Assembly (NCBI GenBank): GCA_033675545.1
Contig: JAWDGP010004637.1
Coordinates: forward strand, 197,001 to 261,000
Source of the DNA: Elysia crispata
Taxonomy: Eukaryota > Mollusca > Gastropoda > Plakobranchidae
Length of the DNA stretch: 64,000 bases
Reading direction: 5' to 3'
A program made the position numbers and the translations under genes. This document shows, piece after piece, positions 24,309 to 36,699 of this stretch. Below the pieces are notes generated by a model. It was not told where the DNA came from, did not search any database, and saw only the letters and a program-made list of their open reading frames with translations. How positions within the stretch are numbered: position 1 is the stretch's first letter; each line of letters starts with the position of its first letter.

Positions 24309-27300
24309 TGACATTCTTGCCCTGAAAACCTCATAAATTTTTTTTAACATCTGCCGTTTGATGTCATAGAAAACTAACATTTAAGAACGAAAGTCAACAT
24401 ACTCCATAGTTAAAGTTTGTCATCAGCTATAGTCTGTGTTATCTGAAGAGGTAAGTTTGGGGAGGCCATTGTATAAATGTGATTTTTGGTTCTTACATAC
24501 TTCCTCTTTTTGTTTTGAATGGAGATGAATGGAACAATTTTTAGCTTTTAAAATGGAAGATAATTTCAAAGATAATAATAATCATTGAGAATATTCCCTG
24601 ATAAATTTTACTACCCTCAATACGTTATTTTTTTTTTTTTTTTTTTTTCACCTTTTTGAGACCAAAGGTCATTATTATATAGTATTGATTTTATTAAGGC
24701 ACTGTGCTGTGCCTCTTTTTGGTCCTTTTAGCATCCTCTGAACGTAAATGTGTAAATATTTATATTACGCTTAAAGACATTGAGCTTTATAAATCACATG
24801 TGATTCGGTTGTTAATTTGTTTTTGGTTTTTTTTTTGTGCTTTCTTTTTCCATAGAATTGTTTGATTTTCATGATTTCTTGAAAGTCGGACTTTCTGTTG
24901 AATATACTCCTTTTTTAACCATAAACTAAAGTTTATCACGGGTAACCTAGTATGAGACATGTGTAATTGTATTTGTTTGAAAGGTCTTAAGTTTCTCTAT
25001 GGTAAATGTATTATTATCTTTTTTCAGCTGTGTTTTGTTTTTCTATTTGCTACTGATGGAGTAAATGTTTTAACATAGAGCTAGAGCGCAAGCATGTTTC
25101 ACAAACCAGAGGATGTGATAGGTGTATAAAAAAAATAAATGTGACCATGTGAAGGCATACTAATATATAATATCCTTGTGATTTAAATTTTTTAGCAGGC
25201 AAACTTGAATTTATTTGTAAAATAAATATATGCGTGGTGCATCAGTTTTTAGCTTTTATAAAGGGAGAGGAAAGAGGGTTTTTTTTCCGGTATGTGGACA
25301 AGTGATTTTTACTGCTATCATTTCCTTAGGAGCTTTAATCAATATCTTCCTTGTATGCTCCTATCACATCATTGGATAAAGTAACTGTTCCCACGAAAGT
25401 TACTAAAAATTTTTTTTTCCTCTGAACTCTTTTTTAATTTTCCTGGTTATCTGAGGGGATATATTAGAGTTATAAAACTTATTGGGATATGATAAAATGT
25501 CCACATATAGTTACTGGCCTTTCAAAGATATTATCTTTAAAAGACTGAGAGAAAGACTTGGGGATATGTTGAACATATAGAACTACTACTGTCTGACTAC
25601 AAAGAATGCTGCTTGAAAAAGTTCTATATATAAAAATCTAAAGCAGTGGAGTTGTGGAGTGGCAGTGGCCTTGGGGTTAGAGCTTTCACTGTTTCAGCCT
25701 GATATCTTCAGGAATTTTTTGTTTGATTTGAGTCCCACACAGAGGTGAGTTTAGAGCTTCACCTTTTTAATTGATTTGACCATAAGGTTGATGTGCAAAA
25801 ACACCTTAGATCACCGTTTCGTGGACAAACTATATCAAGCAACACTCAAAATAATGGAGCTGAAATATTCAGTTTTTTGGAGTCACCATTTGGATAAACT
25901 ATTGATCTTAAAGATTATGATGTGCAGCAGAAATTAATCATAAATATTATTTTTACAATACTGTCAGCAAATAGCCACACAAGGACAGTAGCATTTTGTG
26001 TGCTTTGAAAGTGAATGCAATTTAAAACGAAACTTTTCATTTTTCTTTTCTGTTTAATGACTCGTTGCAAGTGTGACGTTTACAATTTGAGATTATGCAT
26101 GTTCACACATTACTGGTGTTCAGTGTAGTGTGAAATTTCCTGCCATGCGTCTCGCATTAATTTTTTTTTTTTTTTTTCAGTTTTTGTATGGAAGAAATTC
26201 TTTAAATTTTAACTTTCACAAAAAGTTCCTTTTGGAAGCTGATTGTAAAATACTGCAGATTCTGAAAAGTGACACTGATTTTTTTAAGTAATATTTTTTT
26301 TCCCACCAAAAGAAATGGTGATTTTTTTCCTCAAACATTAAGGTAAGATGATAAAAGCCAGTGTCTAAGATTTACTAGGGTCTTCTCTCTCTTAGTTAGC
26401 TTTTAGCTGTGCTATTTTTGGTGAACATGTGGAACTTTTAACTTCATATGCTCTTAGAGGGGCTTGATACTTGCAATGGAAAATGTTGATTAAACAATAA
26501 ATCAATAATTATATATATACAGTATATGTTGACCTGAAATTTGGTGCTCCAATATTTTTTTATTTTCCTTTTATGATAATACGTGATGTCTGAAAGATGA
26601 AAGCAAAGACTGACAAGTGAAAGAAGAGAGGTGGGGGGTTAAAAAAATGTACTTGAAGCCTATTTTTAAAGAGGTCAGCTTCAATATATGTGAGTGTCTT
26701 TGTTGTCGTTTTTTATTTCCTCTTAGCTGGTTTAAGCTTTTAAGTTTTAAGTCTTTCACTATTTTGTTATGCATTGATGAATAGAAACTTTGCCAGGGAA
26801 AAGTATGTTGCATGTTTTCATTATCCCTGTAATTGAAACTCATCTGTTATAAATCTACACTTGAAAACACAGGATGCATCCAATGATGAAGGCTTTTTTA
26901 ACTGTTATGCTAATTCTTTTCAAATCTAATAAGTGCATTTCAGAATTTAAGTCCACTTGCTTCTCTTAATCACAATGAAAATGTATTTGTGATGGATTTG
27001 TGTGTTTCATCATATAAATAATATGCATGTTCTTTTATTTATTATTTAATTATCTGGTAGGATTATTTTTAAGCACAAATGTTGTTTTATTAGCTTGCTG
27101 CTAAGACCAGAATAGTTAAATGTCTTTTTTTTTAAGCATTCATAACCTCTAAAACACTGTCCCTGTAGGTGAAAAGTCTTTCTATTTTTTAACTCTTGGC
27201 CTAGGAATCAAGTGCAAAGCCTTAATTTTGAAATTTTGAGTCTAAGCTAATGCATAGCACACTTTTTTGCCCATTGGAATAGTGAGAACAAAATTTTTTT

Positions 27301-28370
27301 TATGTCCATAGATTTTTTTCGATTTATATAATAAATGTCTTTAAAAGGATCATCAAGTAATGAATTTTTAAAGTATCTTATCCTTAAATAGACTCTTGTG
27401 TCAAAACATAATATGTAAATAGTTAACCTGTGTTTGAAATGTCCTTGATGATAATTTGTCCTTGTCTATAAAGTATTATTTTATTGTTTGTCTAAGTCTT
27501 GACTATTAATAATAACACATGCATTAAAAATTTGTTTGAATTCATGTTCAGTTTTTTTATAATGTATTCATCATTTTATAATTATGAATTTTACAAAATG
27601 ACAGCACTTTAAACATTTTTTTACCAGATGCCTCATTTTTTATTTAAAACTTACTATAAAGCCCCCTCTGCACAATTAATTTTGATTGGTCATCTGAACA
27701 GTTTATTTGAAGGACTGAATTGCTGAATAAAGGAGAAAAGAGCAAAAAAAAAATGACAACTAAAGAAATAAGCAGCATTAGTGTATTAAACCTCTATTTT
27801 CACTGGCCTGATTCATCCCTCTGTTAAACTAGTAAAGTTTTGGCTAACCCAAAAATCATAGTGTGTTAGGCACAGCTCTCTACTGCCACTCTCTATATTG
27901 CAAGCGGAGCTTACTGTGCTGACTCCATCACTGTGTACACCAGCCGTCTCAGTGTTAAGCCTTAGACAGACCCTGTGATGTGTTGAAACAATTTTAATAA
28001 CAGTATAATCAATCTGTCGTTTTGACTAGGCTATGTACAGTTTGAACTTATAATAAAGGCAAAAAGATAGGACATACATACAGAAACAAAATGAAATGGT
28101 CTTTTAGTTATATGATTTCATAGACTAAGCATAAACTATTTTAAAGTCAAATTGTTTTTATAAGGTCGTGTTGACATAGATTTAGAACCATTCCACAAAA
28201 ATAACTAAATAAATTAAAAAAGGTACTCATTCAGGAAATTTAAAGAGAATACATGTAGTCTCTGTCTTATAAATATGTTGATATCTAGAAGTGCGTTGCC
28301 TTCGTTTGATAATAACTCGGGTTAAAGTAAGAAGTACAGGACTGCACTCATGAGGCCAAAGTCAGATTTT
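24309..28370. other. IPO9 3' untranslated/downstream region, no gene seen
   Basis: AT-rich DNA after the IPO9 stop. AATAAA-type signals occur, for example at 25134-25139 (about 0.8 kb after the stop), but the true cleavage site cannot be told. Apart from a SINE-like stretch near 25651, only short homopolymer T/A runs are visible. No reading frame with recognisable protein similarity was found. Confidence 0.5.
25651..25860 (+). repeat. tRNA-derived SINE-like relic
   Basis: Contains an A-box-like GTGGCAGTGGCCTTGGGGTT at about 25660-25677 and a B-box-like GATTTGAGTCCC about 50 bp later, spacing that fits an internal pol III promoter. A tail near 25830 (GGACAAACTATATCAAGCAA) resembles GAACAGGCTATATCAAACAA at about 21505 in an IPO9 intron. 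The family is unassigned. Confidence 0.45.
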
Positions 28371-28374
28371 AGGG

Positions 28375-28528
28375 GAAAAGTAATCCGCAAGCACAGAAAA
28401 TTTTGATGTCTCACAAAATGGCCCTTCGACTGCCCTGCTCAGTTAGCAGTTCTGTCTGAACGCATTTCTCTACAGAGTTCTCATGTGTTAGGAGAGAGGA
28501 AGCGAGAGAGAGAAGAAAGTAAGTAGGT
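28375..28528 (+). repeat. Dispersed repeat, copy A
   Basis: From the CCGCA/CAGAAAATTTTGAT block through CTCACAAAATGGC, GACTGCCCT and CGCATTTCTCT to GAGAGAAGAAAGTA. It matches 31953-32102 in the same orientation with substitutions and small indels. No recognised coding content. Confidence 0.7.
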
Positions 28529-29399
28529 CTAGGGATACACATGAGTAAGGACAGGTTGAAACCATAATGCAAAAAAAAAAAAACCCGAGCTTTACTCACA
28601 TTTACTAAGATACAAATGAAATAGATGTCGGACAGACTGATCATACTGTATCAGCCTTGAAGACATGTCTGAGGACTGTTGGATTGAAGTGCAAGACATG
28701 CGAACTGAGGACCAAAAATGTCTCTACTACGGTACTAGCTCCAGGCTGGACAAAGTAACAAAATCTGTATTGTAAATTCACGGAATTCTGTATATTTTGA
28801 ACATTCATCTGATCCTTCATACATCCTGTCCTTGTGCCCAAAAAAAACTTTAATCCATAAGGTTGAAAGTATGTAAAATTTTAAGGAAAAAGAAACGGTG
28901 AAAATATTCTACATTTTTCCATCATCAATTATCAACCAGTATGAAAGTATGCAATATATTATATCGATATCGTATTTTTTATCATTATGCACGTACACGT
29001 AAAATTATGTATATATATAATTTTCATTTTCAATCTCAACAATATGAATCTCAGCCTAGCAAAAACAATTTAGTCAAAAGTTGTTGCCTCAACACTGTCT
29101 TGTTTTACTCTTCTAGTTTGGATTGAAAGCAGGTCAAGCCTTGTTCCTTCAACACTTTTTCTAGATTTTGGTAAAGCCAGAGGTCCTACACAGAGAAAAC
29201 ACGGTCCTACATTGCTTCTACTGATAAAAACCTAATAACTTTTTATGATGTATTGTTAGAGAAACAATAAAATCTATATAATGATTATTATACCTGGTGA
29301 AAACATTCAATATCTGTTGAGAGAAAATGCATAATTTCCTTGTTAAAGATCAGAAATGAAAGGCTACAACTTATTCTTAGTTCTAACACCAGCAATTTT

Positions 29400-30530
29400 A
29401 GTACGCAGTTCAACCTTCAATCGTGCTATTCAAGTGTCAAATGATAAAAATTATGAAATTGCTTTAGTTGATCTCGAAACGTATTGTTCTTTTCCAAATA
29501 TCTTGAGTTATAATAACATATGTAAATGAATATGAAATCAATGATCAAAATAAAACAATAGGAATTACTGTTGGTATTTATGAATTTAACGAATTAAATA
29601 AAGAGAATGATAGACAGCTTATAGAAAACTGATCAAGATGCATTTGATTTAGTCGCTAATTTACGTTTAAATGGATACTGAACATCACAAATAATTATAA
29701 GTAAAATTAAAGTAAAAAGAACTTTTTAGTTTTAGGTTTTACAGCTGATACGTATCTGATACAAATCTGGGGTTCATCACTCGGAAAATAATGTTAATAT
29801 TTTAGCAATTAATACAATATTTGCTCATGTGAATGTAATTGACGGGTCATATACAAACGGAAGTCTAGAACCTGTAATATATTCATTTTTCCCAAAATAC
29901 ATAAAATTATGCGAAAACCTAAACTTACTACATATTTATGCACAGGTAACCTTAAAAAACAAACTTTAATACAAAACTTGCTGAGAAAGATAATCATGTC
30001 TTAAACTTAAGAGGTGAACCAGTTATGATGAGATTTCACATTAAAGAACTCTAAAAATTGACTTTCAAAAATGCATGCACATAAATTTGGTTTTCAATCT
30101 GCTGGTGATAGCAACAAAGTATTAGATAGATAAAAGTAAACAATTTAAATACAGGCAATTCACAGGTGCTAAATTAATTATGTTTTGTTAAGAATACATA
30201 AAGACGAACATCAATTAGGTTGTTACAATAAGATCAAAGAATGGCAACATATTAATACAAAACTTAATGAAAGAATAATGAAAACTAACTCGGTGAACTA
30301 TGGTTGACAAAAAAAGCTAGATACACTCACTTTGGTTGATAACACTGTAAGAATGTTCGATGAACCAATAACTCTTAAAAACCCCCTGGAATCGCTTTAG
30401 TTAACTTCACCTCTGGAGAAGACGTAGAAAGAGAAACTATTGAATTGAAATCTACCGTTGAAGAAGACTTTAATAATGGAAGGAAATAACCAATTACTTA
30501 TTCATTCTTTTATGAATGTGGAATCATTAA
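29400..30530 (+). pseudogene. Degenerate coding cassette resembling uncharacterised proteins of large virus-like DNA elements
   Basis: Several frames carry protein-like stretches broken by stops and shifts. About 29440-29520 reads DKNYEIALVDLETYCSF. About 29789-29900 reads NVNILAINTIFAHVNV and then DGSYTNGSLEPVIYSFF. About 29988-30053 reads LNLRGEPVMMRFHIKEL followed by a stop. A second unit may follow at 30060-30520 (KTNSVNYG, DNTVRMFDEPITLKNP). The motif order and spacing recall a multi-copy protein family of aquatic invertebrate genomes that I associate, from memory and with doubt, with Polinton/Maverick-like or virus-derived clusters. No polymerase, integrase or ATPase was seen nearby. 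The copy is clearly dead. It lies between IPO9 and TAF3. Confidence 0.5.
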
Positions 30531-31239
30531 TGCTGTAAGTTAGGTTCCAATTAAAAATAGATTTAGTAAATTAAAAATTGAAATTATTCACTGGAGTCCT
30601 CACGCAAAAATAATATTCCCCTCAAAATGGAAGAGAAAATTTATTCGATAATTTATCCAACAGCCCTGCCAGCTGTTCACAATGATGATCCATGTTACTG
30701 ATTTCAGACTTCACTGTATTGACAATATAAAAAGTAAAATAAATATAAACTGAGATAATAGGAAATCAGGAAAGATACAATGATAAAAGACTAGGAGACG
30801 AATACATAAAAGAACATATGTTCAGAAGTTATATGAAAAGTTATTGAGTATAAAATCGATTCATAAATACAATAAAACTTTGCTATCGGTGTAAACTAAA
30901 TAAAAATAAATCTGAACTTATCAGAGAAACTGTAAATCCTGTATGAAATAATGATAAAAAAAAATGATTTCTGTTCAGAATATTTTGCTGATATTGAAAG
31001 TCATTAAAAAAAATGAGATCAATTTTCATTTACAAAACAATATATTACCAATTAATGTAAAGATAAAAAAAAAAAGAATTTGATATCATCCAGTTTAGAA
31101 TTCAGGAATTTGAAAAAAAAAATATGGGGTACAGTGAGCCAAACACGTTCAAATGACTCACTTCCTGCCTCTTAATCTGAGCATGCTCCACAACGGCTCA
31201 GTGTACAATCGAATTTTATTTTATTGATTTTTTTTAATT

Positions 31240-31277
31240 GGGGGTGGGGGTGGGGGGTGGGGGGTGTGGGGTGGGGA
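31240..31277 (+). other. G-rich tract with quadruplex-forming pattern
   Basis: At least five runs of four to six G separated by single T or TGT spacers (GGGGGTGGGGGTGGGGGGTG...), in AT-rich surroundings. This fits the intramolecular G-quadruplex pattern on the plus strand. Function is unknown. Confidence 0.7.
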
Positions 31278-31429
31278 GAAGGGATACCCCTGCTTAATTC
31301 TGTTAAAAATTTTGTGTCCCTTCCTGTAATATTGACAAAATTTTTTGAAAATTCTATGAAGCTAGATATTGATCTCTGTGGAGTGGACACTCATTGTTTC
31401 GACTGATGATCATTACTTCTGTCTTTTTA

Positions 31430-31700
31430 CTGTTCGATTCTAACCTTTTCTGTCTGCTTTCTTCTTCCACAATATCCAAAAATTTTGCAAGTCATCTATA
31501 TTTTCTGCATTTAATACAGTGTCATCAGCCTATCTCAAGTTGTTGACATTGTGTCCTCCTACTTTAATTTATAGGTATCCTTCTAGGTTTCGTATTACAA
31601 ATGTATCATTTCACTGTGGAGAGAGAAACGGTTAGGGGAATGCACACATCTTTGTCTGAAACTCCTTTTTTTAAATGAGCTGATTTCCCCATCGACTCAC
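31430..31700 (-). pseudogene. Non-LTR retrotransposon reverse-transcriptase core relic
   Basis: Minus-strand reading: GVSDKDVCIPLTVSLHSEMI, then after breaks KVGGHNVNNLR, a stop in place of the tyrosine of the catalytic YADD box, and ADDTVLNAENIDDLQNF. This is the conserved RT palm region (SEMI ... G-N-NNLRYADDTVL) of mollusc-type LINEs. It has several stops and is non-functional. The LINE tail at 8057-8265 may come from the same family. Confidence 0.75.
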
Positions 31701-31952
31701 ATTGCTGCTCTCTGGTCCCAGTATATGTTTTTGATCTCTCAAATTTACAACAGTTAAGTTAAATTTCATTCTTCCTTGCCCATGATCTTGACCCAGACCT
31801 CATTCAATGGAATGGCTATATTATGCCACGTAAGACTCTCCCTTTGACTATTTAAGAGCATGCATAGTGTCCAGCGAAGTCGGAAAGTCGGATTTTGTGA
31901 TCATAGTCAAAAAAGTCGGATTTGGTTGGAAAGTTAATAAGAGTTTTGATTG

Positions 31953-32105
31953 TAGAGGGAAAAAAATCCCTATCCGCAGAAAATTTTGATATTCTACACA
32001 ATGGCTTTGAGACTGCCCTTCTTCCCTGTCTTAACGCATCTCTCTGTCAAGATCTCAAGCATTATGAGACAGAAAGCAAGAGAGAAGAGATAGAAAGTAG
32101 TGGAA
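31953..32105 (+). repeat. Dispersed repeat, copy B
   Basis: Same unit as 28375-28528: CCGCAGAAAATTTTGAT, ACACAATGGC, GAGACTGCCCT, AACGCATCTCTC and AGAGAGAAGAGATAGAAAGT in order. The copies lie about 3.6 kb apart in direct orientation, with the virus-like relic and the LINE fragment between them. Confidence 0.7.
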
Positions 32106-32689
32106 TGTCAGAAGCAGTGTTGAGTGTTTTCATTCTCAATGTAACTGGTTGTGGAAAGCACAATTTCTTCAGGAAAAAATAGCAATTTTCATAAGGCAAA
32201 AACACTTTTTTGTGTTCTGTCGGATTCAAGAGTGGTTTATGCTTCCATCTCACTAGTGAAGTCGTAAGTAGAGATGAACATTTTCCTGCTATCAGCTGAT
32301 CACGAGACTGGCGTACTGAGGAGCAGATCTATGCCATTTTGATTTGTGATTTTTGGATGGTGTTGTTAGAGTGAAGGCATTCGAATTCAGGTTTTTGAGA
32401 TTGTTAAATTAGCAAATTGTGGTGGTGGACATCTATTTTCTTTGCTCGACATGTTAATAATTTGTTAGCCGAGATCATTAGTCTACGGTGAGGTGGTAGG
32501 TTTTTGGGTTTGCAAAAAGAAAATTCAATGTTTTCTTCATTCAATTTCAAGCCATTAGATGGAGCTAATTCAGCCAAACCAAATTCATGAAATTTAAATT
32601 CAACAGACTATCCCTAAATTGTATGTCCTGGGCAAATGATGCTTTGTCTACTGAATCTAGCGAGTTCTGCATATAGTGTCGAGTCACAG

Positions 32690-33040
32690 CATCTGCTAGA
32701 TCATCTGACAATAGTGATGAGTTATTTCAGTCAAAATTTCTGGATTCCAGCATAGCATTGAGATTACAGTGTGGAAGAGCAAAGGTAAGATACTTATCTT
32801 CATTTGGAGTTGAACCAGCTATTAAGGAAACCATCACGGCAGCAGTCAAAGTTTGTCAGTACTATGTAGCCTGCTGATGTTTCATGAAAGTCTCAACCCA
32901 GATCTTCAGTACAAGCAGCTTGATTACCATCTTTGCTTCATAGATATTGATGGGATTGTCAAATCAATGATGTTGACTCATATTTTTAAGCCATTATTCA
33001 GCATGTCATTTTTTAAAAAGATCTAGCCTCTTATTGAAGA
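32690..33040 (+). pseudogene. hAT-like transposase/DUF4371-type protein relic
   Basis: One frame reads DELFQSKFLDSSIALRLQCG then KVRYLSSFGVEPAIKETI. After a frameshift it continues MFHESLNPDLQYKQLDYHLC, then VKSMMLTHIFKPLF and a stop. The pattern of a conserved Cys/Gly block, 'FGVEP-IKE', and an acidic FxESLN followed by QxKQxD resembles the N-terminal half of hAT-related transposase-like proteins abundant in invertebrates. The frameshift and truncation make it a relic. The family call is from recalled patterns. Confidence 0.45.
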
Positions 33041-33059
33041 ATTTGGAAATCAGAGTTGT

Positions 33060-36000
33060 TTTTGTAAATATTCATGCGAGGGATCATGGTAGGACTTTTT
33101 TGTTAGATAGTATTTTTATTTGGGGAAAATGCTAGACACCCTGGTTTGGTGAGTTTGCACCAATGTTTCTGAACCTCACCAACCGCTTCTCCACCAGATC
33201 ACCGTAAGAGGAGGAAAATAGCGACAATTACATGTACATCACTGCCAATCAAATGATTCATAGAATTTTGCTCAGCACCCTCATGCTTCATAGTCACAAT
33301 CTCCTTGTTGAGAACATAATAGCCCCATAGTCACTTTCAGGGCAAGAAACTTACACTCATTGATATTTACTGTGCTCTTAAGGCCAGCTTCTTGAAATCT
33401 AGACTCTGTATAAGCTTTTGTAATTTGTTCACTTCATGGACGTGTTGTATTTGAATTGATTGATTTGGTGTTCTGGCTATCACTTCTCTAGTTATTTGTA
33501 TATGTTGTGAACGTTTTCTTTAGGTGGATGAGCTAGCGTCTATTAAAGATTTTCTGTGCTTTGTGATCTTCATAATAATATTGAAAGTAGTGGCCCCCTG
33601 TTCTGCATGAAATGATGTTGGTGTTGCATTAAGCAAGCTTTCTCTTTATTAGAATTGTATGTTGATGTTCTATTTCAGTGAGAAGCGTATGTATGTTTGG
33701 CAATAACTTTGTTAAGATATCTTCCTTAACCATTAGTGATGATGCACATTTAACTAGTGTAAGTTTTCTTCTAAATGGTGTTCCTAGCTTTGTGGATCAG
33801 TTGGCAGAGTGGTTATCATGTGTTGGGCTAGAAGTAATTGTTCATTTGTAGTGTCAGATGATGCTTGTGATGGCAAATCACAGCCAAATTCAACATGGTG
33901 TGGCGGTTGTGACTTGTCTTAAACTCTTAAAACACATAGGGGTTTCGCAGAATTAAATTTTGCCCAAAAATTTTAGTACACCCCTCAATATCCTTTACCT
34001 GGAATTCTAAGTTTTAAAAGATCACTATGAAAAACTTCATAGAATGAACTTTAAGAAAATGCATTTGAATAGAAAATTATTGATCTAACAAGGACAAGAT
34101 AATTTTGTGGCACAAAAATGTAATATTTTTTTTAATCAGATAGTATTATAAAAAAAAAGAAATGAATATCTACAGTTAAGCTGTTCTTTTTGTAACAATT
34201 CAATATATCTCAACTATTTATTGTCCAAATTTCATGGAAAGTGAATGAAAAAAGACCTTACTAGACCTTTTCTATGTATCTTACTGGGAAGCAAAAAAGT
34301 AAAAAAAAAAAGAAGTGCTTCTTACAGCACAACAGCTCTCTTTTACAATATACATCAGAAGATGCACTTTATATTCGGTTTCCCCCGATTTAAACATTAT
34401 CAAGTCTTTCTCCATTGTAAGAAAAGTTTCAAGTTTAATCTGGCAGTTTAGTTTCATAGAATTTTATAAACTCAATCGATACTACTGGCCGCTGGCAGGT
34501 GCCGCTCGCATAAATTGAATATCTAATGGCCACTGGTAGTGTCCAAATTGCGTTTTAAGTATTAATGACTAAATAAATGTAATGTTATCTGCTGATTCAT
34601 TTGCATTTGTTTATATGATGTTCCTACCTGTATAATCTGAATGTAGATGAGAGATGTTGGAGTAGACGTTTGTTTTGTGTGTGAGTGTGTGTGGGGATTT
34701 TTGAGAAAGTGGATTCCAAAACCTGTGTGCAAGTCACATACTGGAAACTCACTTGCTCCGACATATGATTCCCATTCAACTTGCATTTTATGTACAGCAT
34801 AAAAATGCATTCGCACATTCGTTACAGCCTCTCTGCTCCCCTTCTTCTTATAGTACCCTAATCTCTTAAAATATTTATAACATAAAAATTGAGGGAGCTC
34901 CTGTTCCTCTCTCTCTGTAAAAATAAAAATAAAAAGAATGTCAGCAGTGTGGTAAGCACAACTCAATTTCTTATTTTCTCTCTTTTTCACTGTCACAGTT
35001 AAGACTGGATGTCGACAAAGCTGGCAGTTCATTCAGTATTTCAGAGTGGCTTGTCATTGTATGCTCCATTTTTCACAAAAGGAAAATTGAAAAGGAAGAA
35101 GCACAAAAGTAACTTAGTTTCAACTAAAAAGTTGTAAAATGTCAGCAAATGTTATATTTTTAGCCAACAACAATACAAACAGACTTCTTAAGGTCTAGAT
35201 CCAGATATATATTTATAAAGTACTAAGTGTTTGTAGGGAAGGAGTCTCCATGCTCTTGAAATCTACACACAAAAAAAAATTGTGTTAAATTAAAGAAAGA
35301 CCATACTTAGGGCCATTTAGATCCATAAAATGTAAAATCATACACTATTCCTTGATACCAGTATGCAGAAAATTGGTATGTAAGTTTTAAAAGAAGTTGA
35401 TTATTTTTAAGGCTAGTGAAAAAAAAACCCCAATAATTCCTTAAATAACACATGCCACAGAAAACTGTCTGATCTAGAATTTGTCAAATAAATTTAAGCA
35501 AGTCTTTCAAGAAGAAAACTATTGTTTGGATGATTCTGAACTCAACTATGCTTCAGACCTTGGGTTTGTGTCTAGGCAAGCTAATGCCAACTCATTTTTT
35601 ACAATTTACATGACAAATCCCTATGCATCCAGTTCATCCCGCAATTAGAGGCGTGGCGGCTGTCAGATCTAATTACTGCCAGTGGTAAATCACCTCATGC
35701 CAGAGCAGTACTTTGTCATAATGCAGTTAAATTTGCCTCTTAACACATATAACTTAAGTAAGGTTGCAAGAAGAAGCCATGTATGGGCCTTAGTGTCTAG
35801 AAAGGTAATTCATATAATGATTATTACAAATTTACAAAATGTTCAGAATTGAACAAGAGCGAAATAATTTTTTTTCAATCCTGTTTATTACTCACAATTA
35901 TGTTCTGAACTTTATTAGATGTAACTGTAGATACATAATCCACAGATAAGTCTAAAATTGGTTCATTGATAGATAATAGTATGAAACATTGATCATACAA

Positions 36001-36436
36001 ACAATAATTATTTAATAACAATAAGTTTAACACAAAAAGTAAGCAGTGTTGTGGCAGTGTTAAGCTATGTTCTAAACATTGTCTTTAATGTACATTTCTT
36101 TACATTAAAATGGTTATCATTCTCCACCTACCTACTGTCTAGGTAAATGAACTTCATAATTTTACATAAAACTCATTTTTCATACAAATTTATTTTAATG
36201 AAAATCATGCCTCATCAGTATATTGTGATGAAAGATTAGACTTGCTCTGGAACATAGCACCTCTAAAGTTTTTTAAATACATCATTCCTTAAGTATATAA
36301 GCCTATGGACAGTGTATATTGAAAATCTGAACAAATACAGTATTGTCCCAGTTGGTACAGATTTTACCTGCAACAAATAGTATAGTCCGGTACTTTGAAA
36401 TCTTGGGGTACAAAAAAAAACAAACAAACCTAAGTT

Positions 36437-36438
<2 letters not shown>
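33060..36438. other. Intergenic DNA, no gene seen
   Basis: AT-rich sequence with homopolymer runs. It holds a SINE-like stretch at 33786-33950 and a 156-codon minus-strand open frame (34562-35032) that has no recognisable motif and is partly translated GT-rich simple sequence. No supported gene. Confidence 0.5.
33786..33950 (+). repeat. tRNA-derived SINE-like relic
   Basis: GGATCAGTTGGCAGAGTGGT (A box, TGGCAGAGTGG at 33802-33812) is followed about 30 bp later by a weak B-box-like GTTCATTTG at 33840. This fits a decayed tRNA-derived head. Family not assigned. Confidence 0.4.

Positions 36439-36439
<1 letters not shown>

Positions 36440-36468
<29 letters not shown>
36440..36468. repeat. (AT)n microsatellite
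   Basis: About 29 bp of AT repeats, 20 bp before the long GA tract. Confidence 0.95.
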
Positions 36469-36472
<4 letters not shown>

Positions 36473-36483
36473 TTAAATAGATA

Positions 36484-36699
<216 letters not shown>

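Noticed and set aside
34562-35032. 156-codon minus-strand open frame
   Set aside because: No recognisable domain, includes translated GT-rich simple sequence (HTHSHTKQT), and has no splice or promoter context.
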